A stretch of DNA of 64,000 nt, taken from NCBI RefSeq assembly GCF_000613125.1, contig NZ_HG964497.1:2775189-2839188 (forward strand). Reading direction: 5' to 3'. The notes beneath the pieces are model-generated. The model was not told where the DNA came from and searched no databases. It saw nothing but the letters and a program-made list of their open reading frames with translations. Below, piece by piece: positions 10,922 through 19,097 of this stretch (its first letter is position 1; each line of letters opens with the position of its first letter). This DNA comes from Bacillus sp. EB01 (GTDB lineage Bacteria > Bacillota > Bacilli > Bacillales > Cytobacillaceae). Position numbers and translations under genes: made by a program.

Positions 10922-11242
10922 TTATTTCGATAAAAGAAATATCGACTCGAGCAAAAGCACCGTCCGAAAAGAGCCTTTTACAATTAAAAAACCTTGAGCT
11001 GCCATCACCCGCAAGCCCGTTTTTCCATAAAGTAACTCTTTAAGAGCTTCTGGCGATCCTTTAACGATTATAAAATCAGCTTCAGCTTTGGGAAGTTCGC
11101 GCGAAAGGTGCGCAGATTGCCCGGAAATTTCCAGAAACCATTCCCCCAAATCCACAATCAAAGGCCGCTTGGACCTAAATAGTCCTGCTATATGCTTCTT
11201 TTGATTATAGCTTTCAGTGAATCTCTGCAGTTCGGCAATCAT
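10922..11242 (-). CDS. yusD: SCP2-type sterol-binding domain protein YusD
   Basis: The 106-residue protein matches the small YusD family, which has an SCP-2 sterol-transfer-like fold: an amphipathic N-terminal helix, a central beta sheet (PLIVDLGEWFLEIS), and a C-terminal hydrophobic helix. The ATG is preceded by GGGGGAGGG at good spacing. Its position next to metNPQ is that of Bacillus subtilis yusD. The ligand is unknown. No clear terminator separates it from the S-box leader, so it may read through towards metN. Confidence 0.75.
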   Translation of the reverse strand: MIAELQRFTESYNQKKHIAGLFRSKRPLIVDLGEWFLEISGQSAHLSRELPKAEADFIIVKGSPEALKELLYGKTGLRVMAAQGFLIVKGSFRTVLLLESIFLLSK

Positions 11243-11386
11243 ATCGTATCCCTCCCCCTACTACATTCCATACCTCCGGTAAAATATCCTTTACATTTCG
11301 TTCGACAACTTTCTCAACTCTTCGAAAATTAACAGGCCTTTTTAAATAATAGCTTTGAGAACAAAATATTTTTTTCGATAGCAAAA

Positions 11387-11408
11387 GACCTGCTGATGTC
11401 AGCAGGCC
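11387..11408 (-). terminator. Terminator after the MFS transporter gene
   Basis: CCTGCTG pairs with CAGCAGG around a four-base loop; on the minus strand the hairpin is followed by TTTTGC. It lies eight bases after the MFS stop codon. Confidence 0.75.
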
Positions 11409-11415
11409 TAGCGGA

Positions 11416-12687
11416 TTAACCAGTCTTTTGTGCGGCAAAAGACGGCTTCTTGATTTGATTTCTTCCAAACACCATAAGAAAGTATACGGAACCAATTAAG
11501 TAAAGAATGGCTGTGATGGAAAAGACATATGCATAACCCCAGTAGTTGCCATACTGGACGACAATCCCGGTCGAGACAGGCCCCATAAGCGCCCATCCAA
11601 GGTTGAAGACTGTCTGGTTGATTGAATTCGCAAGTCCCTTCATTCCATCGTCGACTTTCGACATGATTAGTGAACTTTGAATTGGGTTTCCTGCATTCAT
11701 CAACGCCTGCCTGAATAAAAATCCGACCGCCGCAAGGAATAAATGTTCGGTGTAGGCAGTCAGTATTAAAAATGGCAATGATGACAATTGCAGGTACACA
11801 ACCGCCCTGACCTCACCCACCCGCTTTACGACCTGGGGACCGATAAACATTGCAAACGCAGTTGCAGCCTGTCCAAGCGATATAATGAAACTAGTTGTTG
11901 AAGCGGATGCCGAGAACCTGCCGGCAAAATAAAGATTTAAATAAGGGATAACAAGCCCCGCTCCAAAACCAATCAGCATCTGGGAAAAGGCAAAGAGTGC
12001 GATGATTTTAAAACCAGATTTGCTAAAGCTGCTTTTTTTACCAGGAGAGCCTGCCGGCAATGGCGAAGCTTCTGTTCGTTTCATTGGCGCCTGGAACTTG
12101 AATGCTGGAATTACCCCGGTTATATAAATTCCAGCCCCAATCAATAAAGTCAGTCTAATGCTTGAAAGCTCTGGCATAAATAAACTGAAGAAATCAGTAA
12201 GCAAACCACCAAGCAGGTTTCCAATAACACTCGCGGCTGTCATTAACGCTGCCTGCAGGGCAAACAGGTTCACCCGCTCCGAAGGATCGGAGTTTTCAGC
12301 AAGCCAAGGAATTCCTGATACCTGAAGGAAGGCGCCCGCAAGCCCCGCGGCAAAGGCAAGGTAAACGAGGGTTGTCCCATCGGTCGCAACCGCCCTTGAA
12401 AAAAGGAGCAATCCAGATACAAAAATGCCTGCCAAAATTACACGTTTTCTCCCGAACCGGTCACCTATCATTCCTGCTGGAACAAGAATGATTGCCGTAG
12501 CGAGTGAGGCCATCGAAATAATCTGGCCATTCACTGCCTCCGTATAACCAAGCTCGCGGACATAAAAATTATAAATGACAATGAAAATACCCAGGCCAAC
12601 CTGGGTAATCATATTAGCCGCCATGCTAAGACGGATATTCTTGTTATATGTACGGTACTGCACGGCCCACTGTCTGTAAAAAGCCAT
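11416..12687 (-). CDS. MFS transporter
   Basis: A 423-residue major facilitator superfamily protein with about 12 predicted transmembrane helices. It carries the inter-helix 2-3 motif GMIGDRFGRKRVILAG and a central hydrophilic loop. The start at 12687 (MAFYRQWAVQYRTYNKN) is chosen for its GGGGAG site; the longer frame lacks one. The substrate cannot be told from sequence: it could be a drug or metabolite exporter. It lies between yusD and yusE, which are adjacent in Bacillus subtilis as I recall it, so it appears to be an addition to that block. It has its own terminator. Confidence 0.85.
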   Translation of the reverse strand: MAFYRQWAVQYRTYNKNIRLSMAANMITQVGLGIFIVIYNFYVRELGYTEAVNGQIISMASLATAIILVPAGMIGDRFGRKRVILAGIFVSGLLLFSRAVATDGTTLVYLAFAAGLAGAFLQVSGIPWLAENSDPSERVNLFALQAALMTAASVIGNLLGGLLTDFFSLFMPELSSIRLTLLIGAGIYITGVIPAFKFQAPMKRTEASPLPAGSPGKKSSFSKSGFKIIALFAFSQMLIGFGAGLVIPYLNLYFAGRFSASASTTSFIISLGQAATAFAMFIGPQVVKRVGEVRAVVYLQLSSLPFLILTAYTEHLFLAAVGFLFRQALMNAGNPIQSSLIMSKVDDGMKGLANSINQTVFNLGWALMGPVSTGIVVQYGNYWGYAYVFSITAILYLIGSVYFLMVFGRNQIKKPSFAAQKTG

Positions 12688-12902
12688 CCGTTTCTCCCCT
12701 TGCTGGCAGTTATTATTTCGCTTCCCTAAATATTCTAAACTGCCAGGAACTTTTTGTAAACAGCGGAACACGCTGGGAAAACAGAATTTTATTTCCTGGG
12801 ATAATGTTCTCTTTGTATATTGTTATCTCTAGGTCTCTCCGCCACGTCTATTAGTTACTTTACGCGTTCTCCAGTGCATATAAAGTCACTTAGAAATAAC
12901 AC

Positions 12903-12930
12903 AAAAAGCAGATGCTGGAGAGCATCTGCT
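12903..12930 (-). terminator. Terminator after yusE
   Basis: A perfect 10-bp stem AGCAGATGCT/AGCATCTGCT around GGAG, followed on the minus strand by TTTTTGT. It directly abuts the yusE stop codon. Confidence 0.88.
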
Positions 12931-13241
12931 TATTTTATAACGGTATTGATTTTTTCCAGCAGGTAAGGGACAGATTGGAACGCGTAGATGGACTCGGCAA
13001 CCTTGCCTTCTTTAACTAAGAAAAGACAAGGGACACTCATAATTTCATATGTCTCAGCAATGTCTGGGGCATAGTTCAGGTCTGTTTTGCCGATTTCCAG
13101 ATCGGGGAATAGTGAAGAAACGACCTCAAGCATTCTTGAAGCTACCTGGCAGGTGCCGCACAAAGGTGTGTAAAAGTATGCCAAACCGGTTCCACCGCCT
13201 TCGAGAAAAGCAGCAAACTCGTCGCTTGTCCAGTTTTTCAT
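12930..13241 (-). CDS. yusE: Thioredoxin-like protein YusE
   Basis: The 103-residue protein has a thioredoxin fold with the active-site motif PLCGTC (C-G-T-C instead of the classical C-G-P-C) and the cis-proline loop MSVPCLFL. It is probably a cytoplasmic thiol-disulfide protein. Its start overlaps the yusF stop codon by four bases (ATGA), so the two are co-translated, as in Bacillus subtilis yusE-yusF. The redox partner is unknown. A cysteine right after the cis-proline is a small peculiarity. Confidence 0.88.
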   Translation of the reverse strand: MKNWTSDEFAAFLEGGGTGLAYFYTPLCGTCQVASRMLEVVSSLFPDLEIGKTDLNYAPDIAETYEIMSVPCLFLVKEGKVAESIYAFQSVPYLLEKINTVIK

Positions 13242-13606
13242 GGTGCGGTGCGGCCTATGTCCAAAAATTCGGCATGAACATCAATATTGGCGCTAAGCAG
13301 TACCATCGCCAAGTGATGGTAAGGCGCGGTTGCGACCTCACGATAGGTTCGGTCAATATATAAATGCTCAGCCTCCGGGTACTCCCGCCGGAATTGGCGG
13401 CGGAGTTTCTCACCAGCCTCATCGGCATCGGCCAAAATAAACACTTCCCGGTCCCCGAATGAATCGATCATTTCATCAAGCTTCGAAAGCGATATTGTAC
13501 CATTTGTACAAATCACTTCTACACGATCCTTGATAATGCTCATTACTTTCTTCTTATCCGATTTGCCCTCGACAATTAAAATCTTGTCTGCGTATTCTTC
13601 GCTCAT
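13238..13606 (-). CDS. yusF: Toprim domain protein YusF
   Basis: A small stand-alone Toprim protein (122 residues) of the RNase M5/YusF group. The metal-binding residues are present: glutamate in ILIVEGKSD and the DxD of ILADADEAGEKL. It may act on nucleic acid phosphodiester bonds, but no activity has been assigned that I know of. The ATG at 13606 is chosen because AGGTG lies about six bases upstream; in-frame ATG and GTG codons two and three codons earlier are less well placed. It overlaps yusE by four bases. Confidence 0.87.
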   Translation of the reverse strand: MSEEYADKILIVEGKSDKKKVMSIIKDRVEVICTNGTISLSKLDEMIDSFGDREVFILADADEAGEKLRRQFRREYPEAEHLYIDRTYREVATAPYHHLAMVLLSANIDVHAEFLDIGRTAP

Positions 13607-13761
13607 TAACATCACCTGCAGGAAAGTTGTTAGTAATAGCTTATTCGTATTGTTTCGTTTTGTGTTGCCTCCTACCTTATTTTCACTATATCATGTTGCC
13701 TATTTTGCAAATAGAAATATGCCTAGTAGCCCTGGATTGCCTGGCAATTTCCTGAGCCTTT

Positions 13762-14001
13762 TCAACACCAGCCAAGCTGGTCGCAGTCTGTGTATTTTTC
13801 ATCAGGGTCACTAAGCATGGTTACGTTCTGGTATATCCGCTGCTGAGCTACTTCGAAACGCTTGTCGAGTTCAAACTCCGCCATGCCATTTAAAGAAATC
13901 CGGCCGATTTCCTCGTTTTCCAGATACAGCTTTATTTCCCCATTATTTAGTTTTCCAACCACCCTGTCCGTAATATCGAGTTTCTGCTCCTGTAAAGCCA
14001 A
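13762..14001 (-). CDS. yusG: DUF2553 family protein YusG
   Basis: The 79-residue product reads MALQEQKLDITDRVVG and ends in the family's cysteine-bearing tail KYTDCDQLGWC, matching the YusG/DUF2553 family of Bacillaceae. The start is TTG at 14001 with AAAGGGTGA upstream; a longer in-frame ATG (14046) lacks a good site and gives an atypical length. The function is unknown. It lies between yusF and gcvH as in Bacillus subtilis. Confidence 0.8.
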   Translation of the reverse strand: MALQEQKLDITDRVVGKLNNGEIKLYLENEEIGRISLNGMAEFELDKRFEVAQQRIYQNVTMLSDPDEKYTDCDQLGWC

Positions 14002-14182
14002 AATAATCACCCTTTTTGTTTTTCCATTAGCTTGCCCGCTGTTCACGAAAGAATGGATGGGAATCTAAGGGCAAAGGCCCACTTTGAAAATTAGCTGAAC
14101 GCGTGCCCATTTTGAATGACAGCTTCCTATCATCGAGGTCTGTCTTTCCCCTCTTGTTTCCACTTTACAGTCAGCGAGGTAT

Positions 14183-14490
14183 AACCAATAGTATTGGCGA
14201 CGTTTCAGCACCTGAAGCCATTTGAAATGTAACCAATAAGACCCATTGGTAACGTTTTGGCTTCTGAAAACATGCGAAATGTAACCAATAAAACCCATTG
14301 GTAACGTTTTGGCTTCTGAAAACATGCGCAATGTAACCAATAAGACTCATTGGTAACGTTTCGGCTTCTGAAAACATGCGAAATGTAACCAATAAGACCC
14401 ATTGGGAACGTTTCAGCTTCTGAAAACATGCGAAATGTAACCAATAACGTATTGGCAACGGTTAGCTTCAGGAAATATACAAAATGTTTC
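14183..14490. repeat. 52-bp tandem array B (ATTGG/CCAAT arms)
   Basis: Four near-identical units start at 14225, 14277, 14329 and 14381, exactly 52 bases apart, with a worn unit before them (from about 14183) and a shortened one after (from 14433). Each unit reads AATGTAACCAATAAGACCC, ATTGGTAACGTTT, GGCTTCTGAAAACATGCG. CCAAT and ATTGG form a short dyad. The open frames that cross it on the minus strand are repeats of one peptide phrase with no ribosome binding site. It is the same family as array D, in opposite orientation. Confidence 0.88.
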
Positions 14491-14509
14491 CAATAAGATG
14501 AATTCAAGA

Positions 14510-14665
14510 ACAAAAGCGCAAGCGCCTTGGTCATCGCCGTATAAACTGGAGGGACTTCGACTGAGATAAAGGAATCACGAAGAGCGCTAGCGATTCGATG
14601 ATGACTTATCGTAGGAAGGAGACCTGAAGTTTGTGCACGCGTAGGCGCTTGAGCTAGACGTAGTT
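14510..14665. repeat. Bacillaceae intergenic repeat element, about 150 bp
   Basis: The segment starts AGAACAAAAGCGCAAGCGCC and ends GTAGGCGCTTGAGCTAGAC; the ends are imperfect inverted copies (AAGCGCC against GGCGCTT). I recognise this layout as a dispersed, foldable non-coding repeat common in Bacillus-type genomes. It carries no gene and probably spreads passively or with a helper transposase elsewhere. Its family name is not certain. Confidence 0.6.
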
Positions 14666-14727
14666 CCGCTCAGTAATAAAAGTTATCCACAGTTGCGAAA
14701 TCTATAATTTCCTTAAACATAAGAAAA

Positions 14728-14755
14728 GGTGCCCCAAATTAACCTTGGGACACCC
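14728..14755 (-). terminator. Terminator after gcvH
   Basis: GGTGCCCCAA pairs with TTGGGACACC (one mismatch); on the minus strand the hairpin ends in TTTTCTT. It lies nine bases from the gcvH stop. Confidence 0.8.
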
Positions 14756-14763
14756 TTTATCAT

Positions 14764-15144
14764 TTATTCATTGATCATTGCATCGTATTTTTCAGCGTCC
14801 ATCAGCTTGTCGACTTCGCCAAGGTCGGTTGGCTCAACGACGACCATCCATGCTTTTTCGTATGGGGACTCGTTGACGAATTCAGGGCTGTCTGCCAGGT
14901 CTTCGTTTACTTCGACGACCTTGCCGCTGATTGGCGCGTATAGCTCGGAGACGGTCTTGACGGATTCGACGCTGCCGAATGGCTCGTCCGCTTTAAGTTC
15001 GTCGCCTACTTCAGGAAGCTCTACGAATACGATGTCACCCAGCTCGGACTGTGCGAAATGTGTGATACCGATGCGTACTTTTCCATCTTCAACCTTTACC
15101 CACTCATGTTCTTCTGAATACCGCAAATCCTTCGGTGTGCTCAT
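14764..15144 (-). CDS. gcvH: Glycine cleavage system H protein
   Basis: GcvH carries the lipoyl arm that shuttles the aminomethyl group between the P, T and L proteins of glycine cleavage. In Bacillus it is also the relay for lipoate to other enzymes. The 126-residue protein has the lipoylation motif [14 protein letters not shown] with Lys63. The ATG at 15144 follows GGAGGG at six bases; the longer frame was rejected on length. It is separated from the other gcv genes, which are not in this window, as in Bacillus subtilis. Confidence 0.95.
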   Translation of the reverse strand: MSTPKDLRYSEEHEWVKVEDGKVRIGITHFAQSELGDIVFVELPEVGDELKADEPFGSVESVKTVSELYAPISGKVVEVNEDLADSPEFVNESPYEKAWMVVVEPTDLGEVDKLMDAEKYDAMINE

Positions 15145-15225
15145 TGCAATCCCTCCAAATGAATTCTTTATCTGTATCGACTTGAAAAATCGATAGGCCA
15201 TTAACGCCGGTCTCCGGCAGAGGCT

Positions 15226-15582
15226 TTATAGCCAGGTTTCTTTATACTGGTCTTCCTTGAAGCCAACGGTCACTTTTTTGCCGTCGGTGAGGATTGGCCG
15301 CTTGATCAGCATGCCATCGGTTGAAAGAATCTCGAGCAGCTCGTCCTCAGAGGCTGTCTTCACCTTATCTTTCAGGCCGAGTTCCTTGTATTTTTGGCCA
15401 GTCACGTTAAAAAATCTCTTTAGCTCAAGTCCGCTTTTTTCGTGAAGCTCCTTTAAGGTCTCACGTGATGGCGGTTCCTCGGCAATATGTACTGCATCAT
15501 AGGCCAGTCCATGCTCATCCAGCCATTTCTTTGCGTTCCGGCACGTTCCGCATTTCGGGTACCAGTAAAATGTCAATGCCAC
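15226..15582 (-). CDS. yusI: ArsC/Spx-family protein YusI
   Basis: The 118-residue protein has the thioredoxin-like ArsC/Spx fold with the N-terminal CGTC motif in YPKCGTCRNAKKW. Later it has the RPILTDGKKVTVGF segment typical of the YusI/YffB/Spx-like group. It starts with GTG behind AGGGGTG. Whether it reduces a substrate or binds RNA polymerase like Spx is unknown. It follows gcvH upstream in the same order as Bacillus subtilis. Confidence 0.87.
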   Translation of the reverse strand: MALTFYWYPKCGTCRNAKKWLDEHGLAYDAVHIAEEPPSRETLKELHEKSGLELKRFFNVTGQKYKELGLKDKVKTASEDELLEILSTDGMLIKRPILTDGKKVTVGFKEDQYKETWL

Positions 15583-15742
15583 ACTATTTCACCCCTATAC
15601 CATATTCCCATGAAATCGTAACATAACTCAAGGGAAAATCATAATCATCACATTTACGTGAAGCGCACCATAAATAGTATTCGTCATTGTAACGGGAAAT
15701 CCTGCCGTGTTACGGCTAATTCTAACAGATTTTTTGAGAGCC

Positions 15743-16165
15743 CTACATTTTTTGCTGCTTTGCTGAGCCTCGCTGGCCCATGCTTCCTTTTGGAAAAATA
15801 ACGACTGTCAGCATTCCCGCAATAAAACCTGCAGCATCATATCCGATGTCCAATAGCCGGCCTGATCTTCCGGTGTAAAGCTGGAGAAACTCAGTAATGA
15901 TGGCAAGTGCCAGGCAAAAGCGGACAGCTTGCCCACTTTTCATTTGGATTCGAGCTACCAGTAAAAGCATAAAAAACACGAGTATATGGCCAATTTTTTG
16001 CTGAATATAGCCGGAAGTGAAGGTTTCCGGCACATCAAATAACTGGATATAATCAGGGCCAGCGATGAAGTTAAAATGCACTCTACTTTCATTTATAAGG
16101 GCAGCTGGGTCTGAGACTAAAGTTAACATCAGGATAAAGGCAGCCCAGGCAAAACGAAACAACAT
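15743..16165 (-). CDS. VanZ-like membrane protein
   Basis: A 140-residue integral membrane protein with four predicted helices and the VanZ-family signature: KIGHILVFFMLLL, then TEFLQLYTGRSGRLLDIGYD. VanZ domains are named for a teicoplanin-resistance protein, but most members have no known role. The ATG at 16165 has GGGGAG upstream; a longer in-frame extension begins within the neighbouring terminator region and was rejected. Confidence 0.82.
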   Translation of the reverse strand: MLFRFAWAAFILMLTLVSDPAALINESRVHFNFIAGPDYIQLFDVPETFTSGYIQQKIGHILVFFMLLLVARIQMKSGQAVRFCLALAIITEFLQLYTGRSGRLLDIGYDAAGFIAGMLTVVIFPKGSMGQRGSAKQQKM

Positions 16166-16248
16166 ATGGTTCTCCCCTTTCACCGCATAAGTATGGGCAA
16201 GCAGGAGAGATGGTAAACAGGCATAAAATGTTGACACATTTCTAAAAA

Positions 16249-16285
16249 CAAAAAAACCAGTCGCACGCAAAGTACGACTGGTTTT
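16249..16285 (-). terminator. Terminator after the HAD hydrolase gene
   Basis: AACCAGTCG pairs with CGACTGGTT around an 11-base loop; the minus strand continues TTTTTTTG. It lies 20 bases downstream of the Cof-type gene. Confidence 0.85.
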
Positions 16286-16304
16286 CAATTCATATGAAAT
16301 TGGT

Positions 16305-17081
16305 TTACAGTAGGCCAACCATCTTTAACCCGTGCAGAATGCCGCCGTCATTGACGTGAATGGTTTCGTATTTTGCGGCTTCTTTTGCTTTCGGGTGGGC
16401 GTTGCCCATGGCGACGCTGTTGGGAACTGCTGCAAGCATTTCAACATCATTGAGGCCATCCCCGAATGCGTAGGCATTGTCCATCGACAGCCCGAGAGCG
16501 TCGACCAGTTTTTCAATACCATGGGCTTTGGAGCCGCCGGCAGGCAAAACATCGACGGAAAGCGGATGCCAGCGGATGAAGTCGAATTCCTTAAAGGCCT
16601 GTTCATATGCCTTTTCCTCATCCTTCTGGCAGAATAACAGCGTCTGGTAGATTTCACGGCTGCGGAAGTATTCTGGATCAAGTGATGCTTCCCTTGAGAG
16701 TTTGAGCGTACCCATACTTTCTGATACCCATTCGTGCTCAGGCACGGATGTTTTCATGTCGTCGGCATCCATGTAGACAAGCGGATGATTCTTGTTGGCT
16801 GCGGTATCTGTAAGTTGTTCAAGTGCGCGAAAGTCCAGGCAATTTGTATAGATTGGCTTGCCCTGGAGAACGACATATTGACCGTTAAAGGATACATATG
16901 TATGAATATCGAGTTCTTCGCGGAGGTCATCAAACATGAATGGCGCGCGCCCGGTGGCGATTGCAACCTCATTGCCAAGCTCTTTCAGCTTCTGGACTGC
17001 TTCCTTTGTCGAGGCAGGAAGACGCTTGTTGTCATCGTATAAAGTTCCATCAATATCAAAAAAGATAATATTCTTTGCCAT
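16305..17081 (-). CDS. Cof-type HAD-superfamily sugar-phosphate phosphatase
   Basis: A 258-residue HAD IIB phosphatase. Motif I is IIFFDIDGTLYDD with the nucleophile and acid/base aspartates, motif II is VAIATGRAP, and motif IV is AFGDGLNDVEML. The C2 cap sits between. Such proteins dephosphorylate sugar phosphates or cofactors such as FMN or PLP; the substrate cannot be told. The ATG at 17081 is preferred over an in-frame GTG three codons upstream because AAAGGTG is correctly spaced only for the ATG. Confidence 0.88.
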   Translation of the reverse strand: MAKNIIFFDIDGTLYDDNKRLPASTKEAVQKLKELGNEVAIATGRAPFMFDDLREELDIHTYVSFNGQYVVLQGKPIYTNCLDFRALEQLTDTAANKNHPLVYMDADDMKTSVPEHEWVSESMGTLKLSREASLDPEYFRSREIYQTLLFCQKDEEKAYEQAFKEFDFIRWHPLSVDVLPAGGSKAHGIEKLVDALGLSMDNAYAFGDGLNDVEMLAAVPNSVAMGNAHPKAKEAAKYETIHVNDGGILHGLKMVGLL

Positions 17082-17300
17082 GTCCAACACCTTTCTTTTT
17101 TAAAAAAACATTAGCCGGGTTTCTGGCTTCATTCCTCACATTGTATAGAAGTTTGCGCAATTAATCCATTATCCGAAACTTCCAAATGGGTGGCCGTTCT
17201 CCTGGGTAGTATGGTTTCGGGGTAAATGTCAATATGCTCATAATGGTGTGGAAAGTTTCATAATGAGTCTTATATCTGCTGTCAGTTGTCTATTATTTTG

Positions 17301-17650
17301 TCTAGCTATGGAGACCATGATGGTACTAGTCCAGGTACATGAGCATGACTATCAGCCATCTAGCCCGGGCCAGACCCTTACTACTTCTTAAGATGAAATA
17401 TAGTGAAAAAGAGTCATCTCGGATTTAGCTATATGACTAAGCAAGACCATGATGTACTAGTCCAGGTACATGACTATCAGCCATCTAGTACGGGTCAGGC
17501 CCTCACTACTTCTTATGATAAAAAATAGTGAAAAAGAGTTATCTTGGGTATAGCTATGTGACTAAGCAAAACCATGATGGTACTAGTCCAGGTACATGAG
17601 CATGGCCATCAGCAATCTAGTACGGGCCAGGCGCTTACTACTTCTTAAGA
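17301..17650. repeat. About 2.5 copies of a 125-132 bp repeat
   Basis: The phrase ACCATGATG(G)TACTAGTCC occurs at 17314, 17446 and 17571. It is followed in the first two by CATCTAG, CTACTTCTTA and AGTGAAAAAGAGT, then TAGCTAT and GACTAAGCAA before the next copy. The third copy stops at the leader of the gene at 17717. The spacing changes (132, 125) through small indels. No coding potential was seen. Confidence 0.7.
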
Positions 17651-17716
17651 TGAAAAATAGTAGTGATTCCGCTTTGTTTCCTTTATAATTTACAAAACAG
17701 CTTGTGGAGGAATCGT

Positions 17717-17998
17717 ATGGAAGAAAACCTTGACACAACAGCTAGTCCGAAGACTAAGTCCAAAACTTTAATCCGAATTGGCGCTGCCCTTATTATAGTA
17801 TCCTGCATTTTTTATTTGGCGATTCTGCTTGTTCCGATGACAGATTTTTCAACGGGAACAAAGGTTGCAATTACAGGCGGGCTGGTTGTAGCAGGGGAAG
17901 CGACGTTCTGGATTGGCGGTATCATTATTGGCAAGGAAGCGCTCACCCGTTATCGAAAAAATTTAAACCCGTTGAGCTGGCTAAAACGGGAAAAGTAA
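17717..17998 (+). CDS. Small two-helix membrane protein
   Basis: A 93-residue protein: a polar N-terminus, two predicted transmembrane helices (about residues 20-42 and 52-73), and a basic C-terminal tail (RYRKNLNPLSWLKREK). The ATG has GGAGG seven bases upstream. I recall similar short proteins in Bacillaceae, where the family is sometimes described as a transporter suppressor, but I cannot confirm the link. It is one of few plus-strand genes here and has its own terminator, so it is a monocistronic gene. Confidence 0.7.
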   Translation: MEENLDTTASPKTKSKTLIRIGAALIIVSCIFYLAILLVPMTDFSTGTKVAITGGLVVAGEATFWIGGIIIGKEALTRYRKNLNPLSWLKREK

Positions 17999-18042
17999 AA
18001 ACCGGCCCATGTGCGTTAGCACATGCAGGCCGGTTTTATTTT
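17999..18042 (+). terminator. Terminator after the small membrane protein gene
   Basis: ACCGGCC-CATGTGC pairs with GCACATG-GGCCGGT (one bulge), followed by TTTTATTTT on the plus strand. Confidence 0.88.
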
Positions 18043-18100
18043 AACAGCATGAGTAATCCTGTCCCTTAGAGTGGATTCTCCTGCTGATTGAAGGTAATCC

Positions 18101-19012
18101 TTACAAGACGAAATTGGCAAATACATACAGGATTACAATACTCACCAGGATTGTAATGTTCGAAATCGTGGCGACCAGCCTTTTTGCGGTATCGCTGTAA
18201 TTGAATTCAACCGCAAACGTTAAAGCGGAAGCAGCTGCAGGGAGCAGCAAACCGATTAGGACAGTATATCTGAACATCTCGTTGAACGGCAGGACAAAAT
18301 ACAAAGTTAACCCGAATACTAGCCCCAAACTGTATCGGTAAGCCAAAAATTTGAGCATCGGCCGAATGAATTGCTTATCGAAATTAAAGTTCAGATAAAT
18401 TCCCAGCAGCAACAATGAGAGTGGGATGTTCGCACCGGATATCAGGCTTGCCACTTCTATGACTGCGTCGGGCAGTTTGATATGGGCAAGATTTAAAATA
18501 CTTGAAATCAGGTAGGCCATCAACGGAATTGAGGAAGCAAGCCGCTTTAAAATTTCAAGCGGGTTCAGCTTAAGACCTTCCTCCGAAAAATAGCTTCCTA
18601 AAATATATGCGATTCCAAAAACGATCAATGAGGTTCCGACATCGAACATGCTAAAGTAGGATAGTCCCCCCATGCCCCAAATTGCGTATACGAGTGGAAA
18701 CGCAAATAAACCGACATTAAAACCGGAGGCCAGCATTAAAAATGCGCCTTTCAGCTCCCGGTCTTCGTTCTTAAAAATAAGCGGGCCGACAATCGCATTC
18801 ACAATCCCATAGACCAACACAATAACTGGCAGCAAGATTAGCGAAGTGTCAATTTTAACAGAATCAAATGTTACGATAACCAAAGCTGGAAGAGTTATTT
18901 TAAAAATAAGCTTGGAGATGGTTTCTCCGTCTTTTTCCTGCAGAATATTTAGCTTTTTTAATATATACCCGAGGGCAATCAGTATAATGATATATAGAAA
19001 TTCCTGGTTCAC
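18101..19012 (-). CDS. AEC-family transporter
   Basis: A 303-residue protein of the auxin efflux carrier (AEC) family with about ten transmembrane helices; bacterial members often move malonate or other carboxylates. It includes motifs such as TLPALVIVTF, GFNVGLFAFP and GANIPLSLLLLG. The start is GTG at 19012 with GAGGAG seven bases upstream; an upstream in-frame ATG lies outside the hydrophobic domain and lacks a site. The substrate is unknown. Confidence 0.85.
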   Translation of the reverse strand: MNQEFLYIIILIALGYILKKLNILQEKDGETISKLIFKITLPALVIVTFDSVKIDTSLILLPVIVLVYGIVNAIVGPLIFKNEDRELKGAFLMLASGFNVGLFAFPLVYAIWGMGGLSYFSMFDVGTSLIVFGIAYILGSYFSEEGLKLNPLEILKRLASSIPLMAYLISSILNLAHIKLPDAVIEVASLISGANIPLSLLLLGIYLNFNFDKQFIRPMLKFLAYRYSLGLVFGLTLYFVLPFNEMFRYTVLIGLLLPAAASALTFAVEFNYSDTAKRLVATISNITILVSIVILYVFANFVL

Positions 19013-19097
19013 ATGTGCTCTCCTCAATGTGTTAGAAGTAATACGCTTCATTATACAGCAATTGCCCGGCTAGTGGTATACAAGCTCTCTTAGCCTC

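Noticed and set aside
14065-14534. Overlapping minus-strand frames of 91-109 codons with a repeated peptide phrase
   Set aside because: They exist only because the 52-base repeat is open in all three frames; no ribosome binding site, and the same phrase appears in all three frames.
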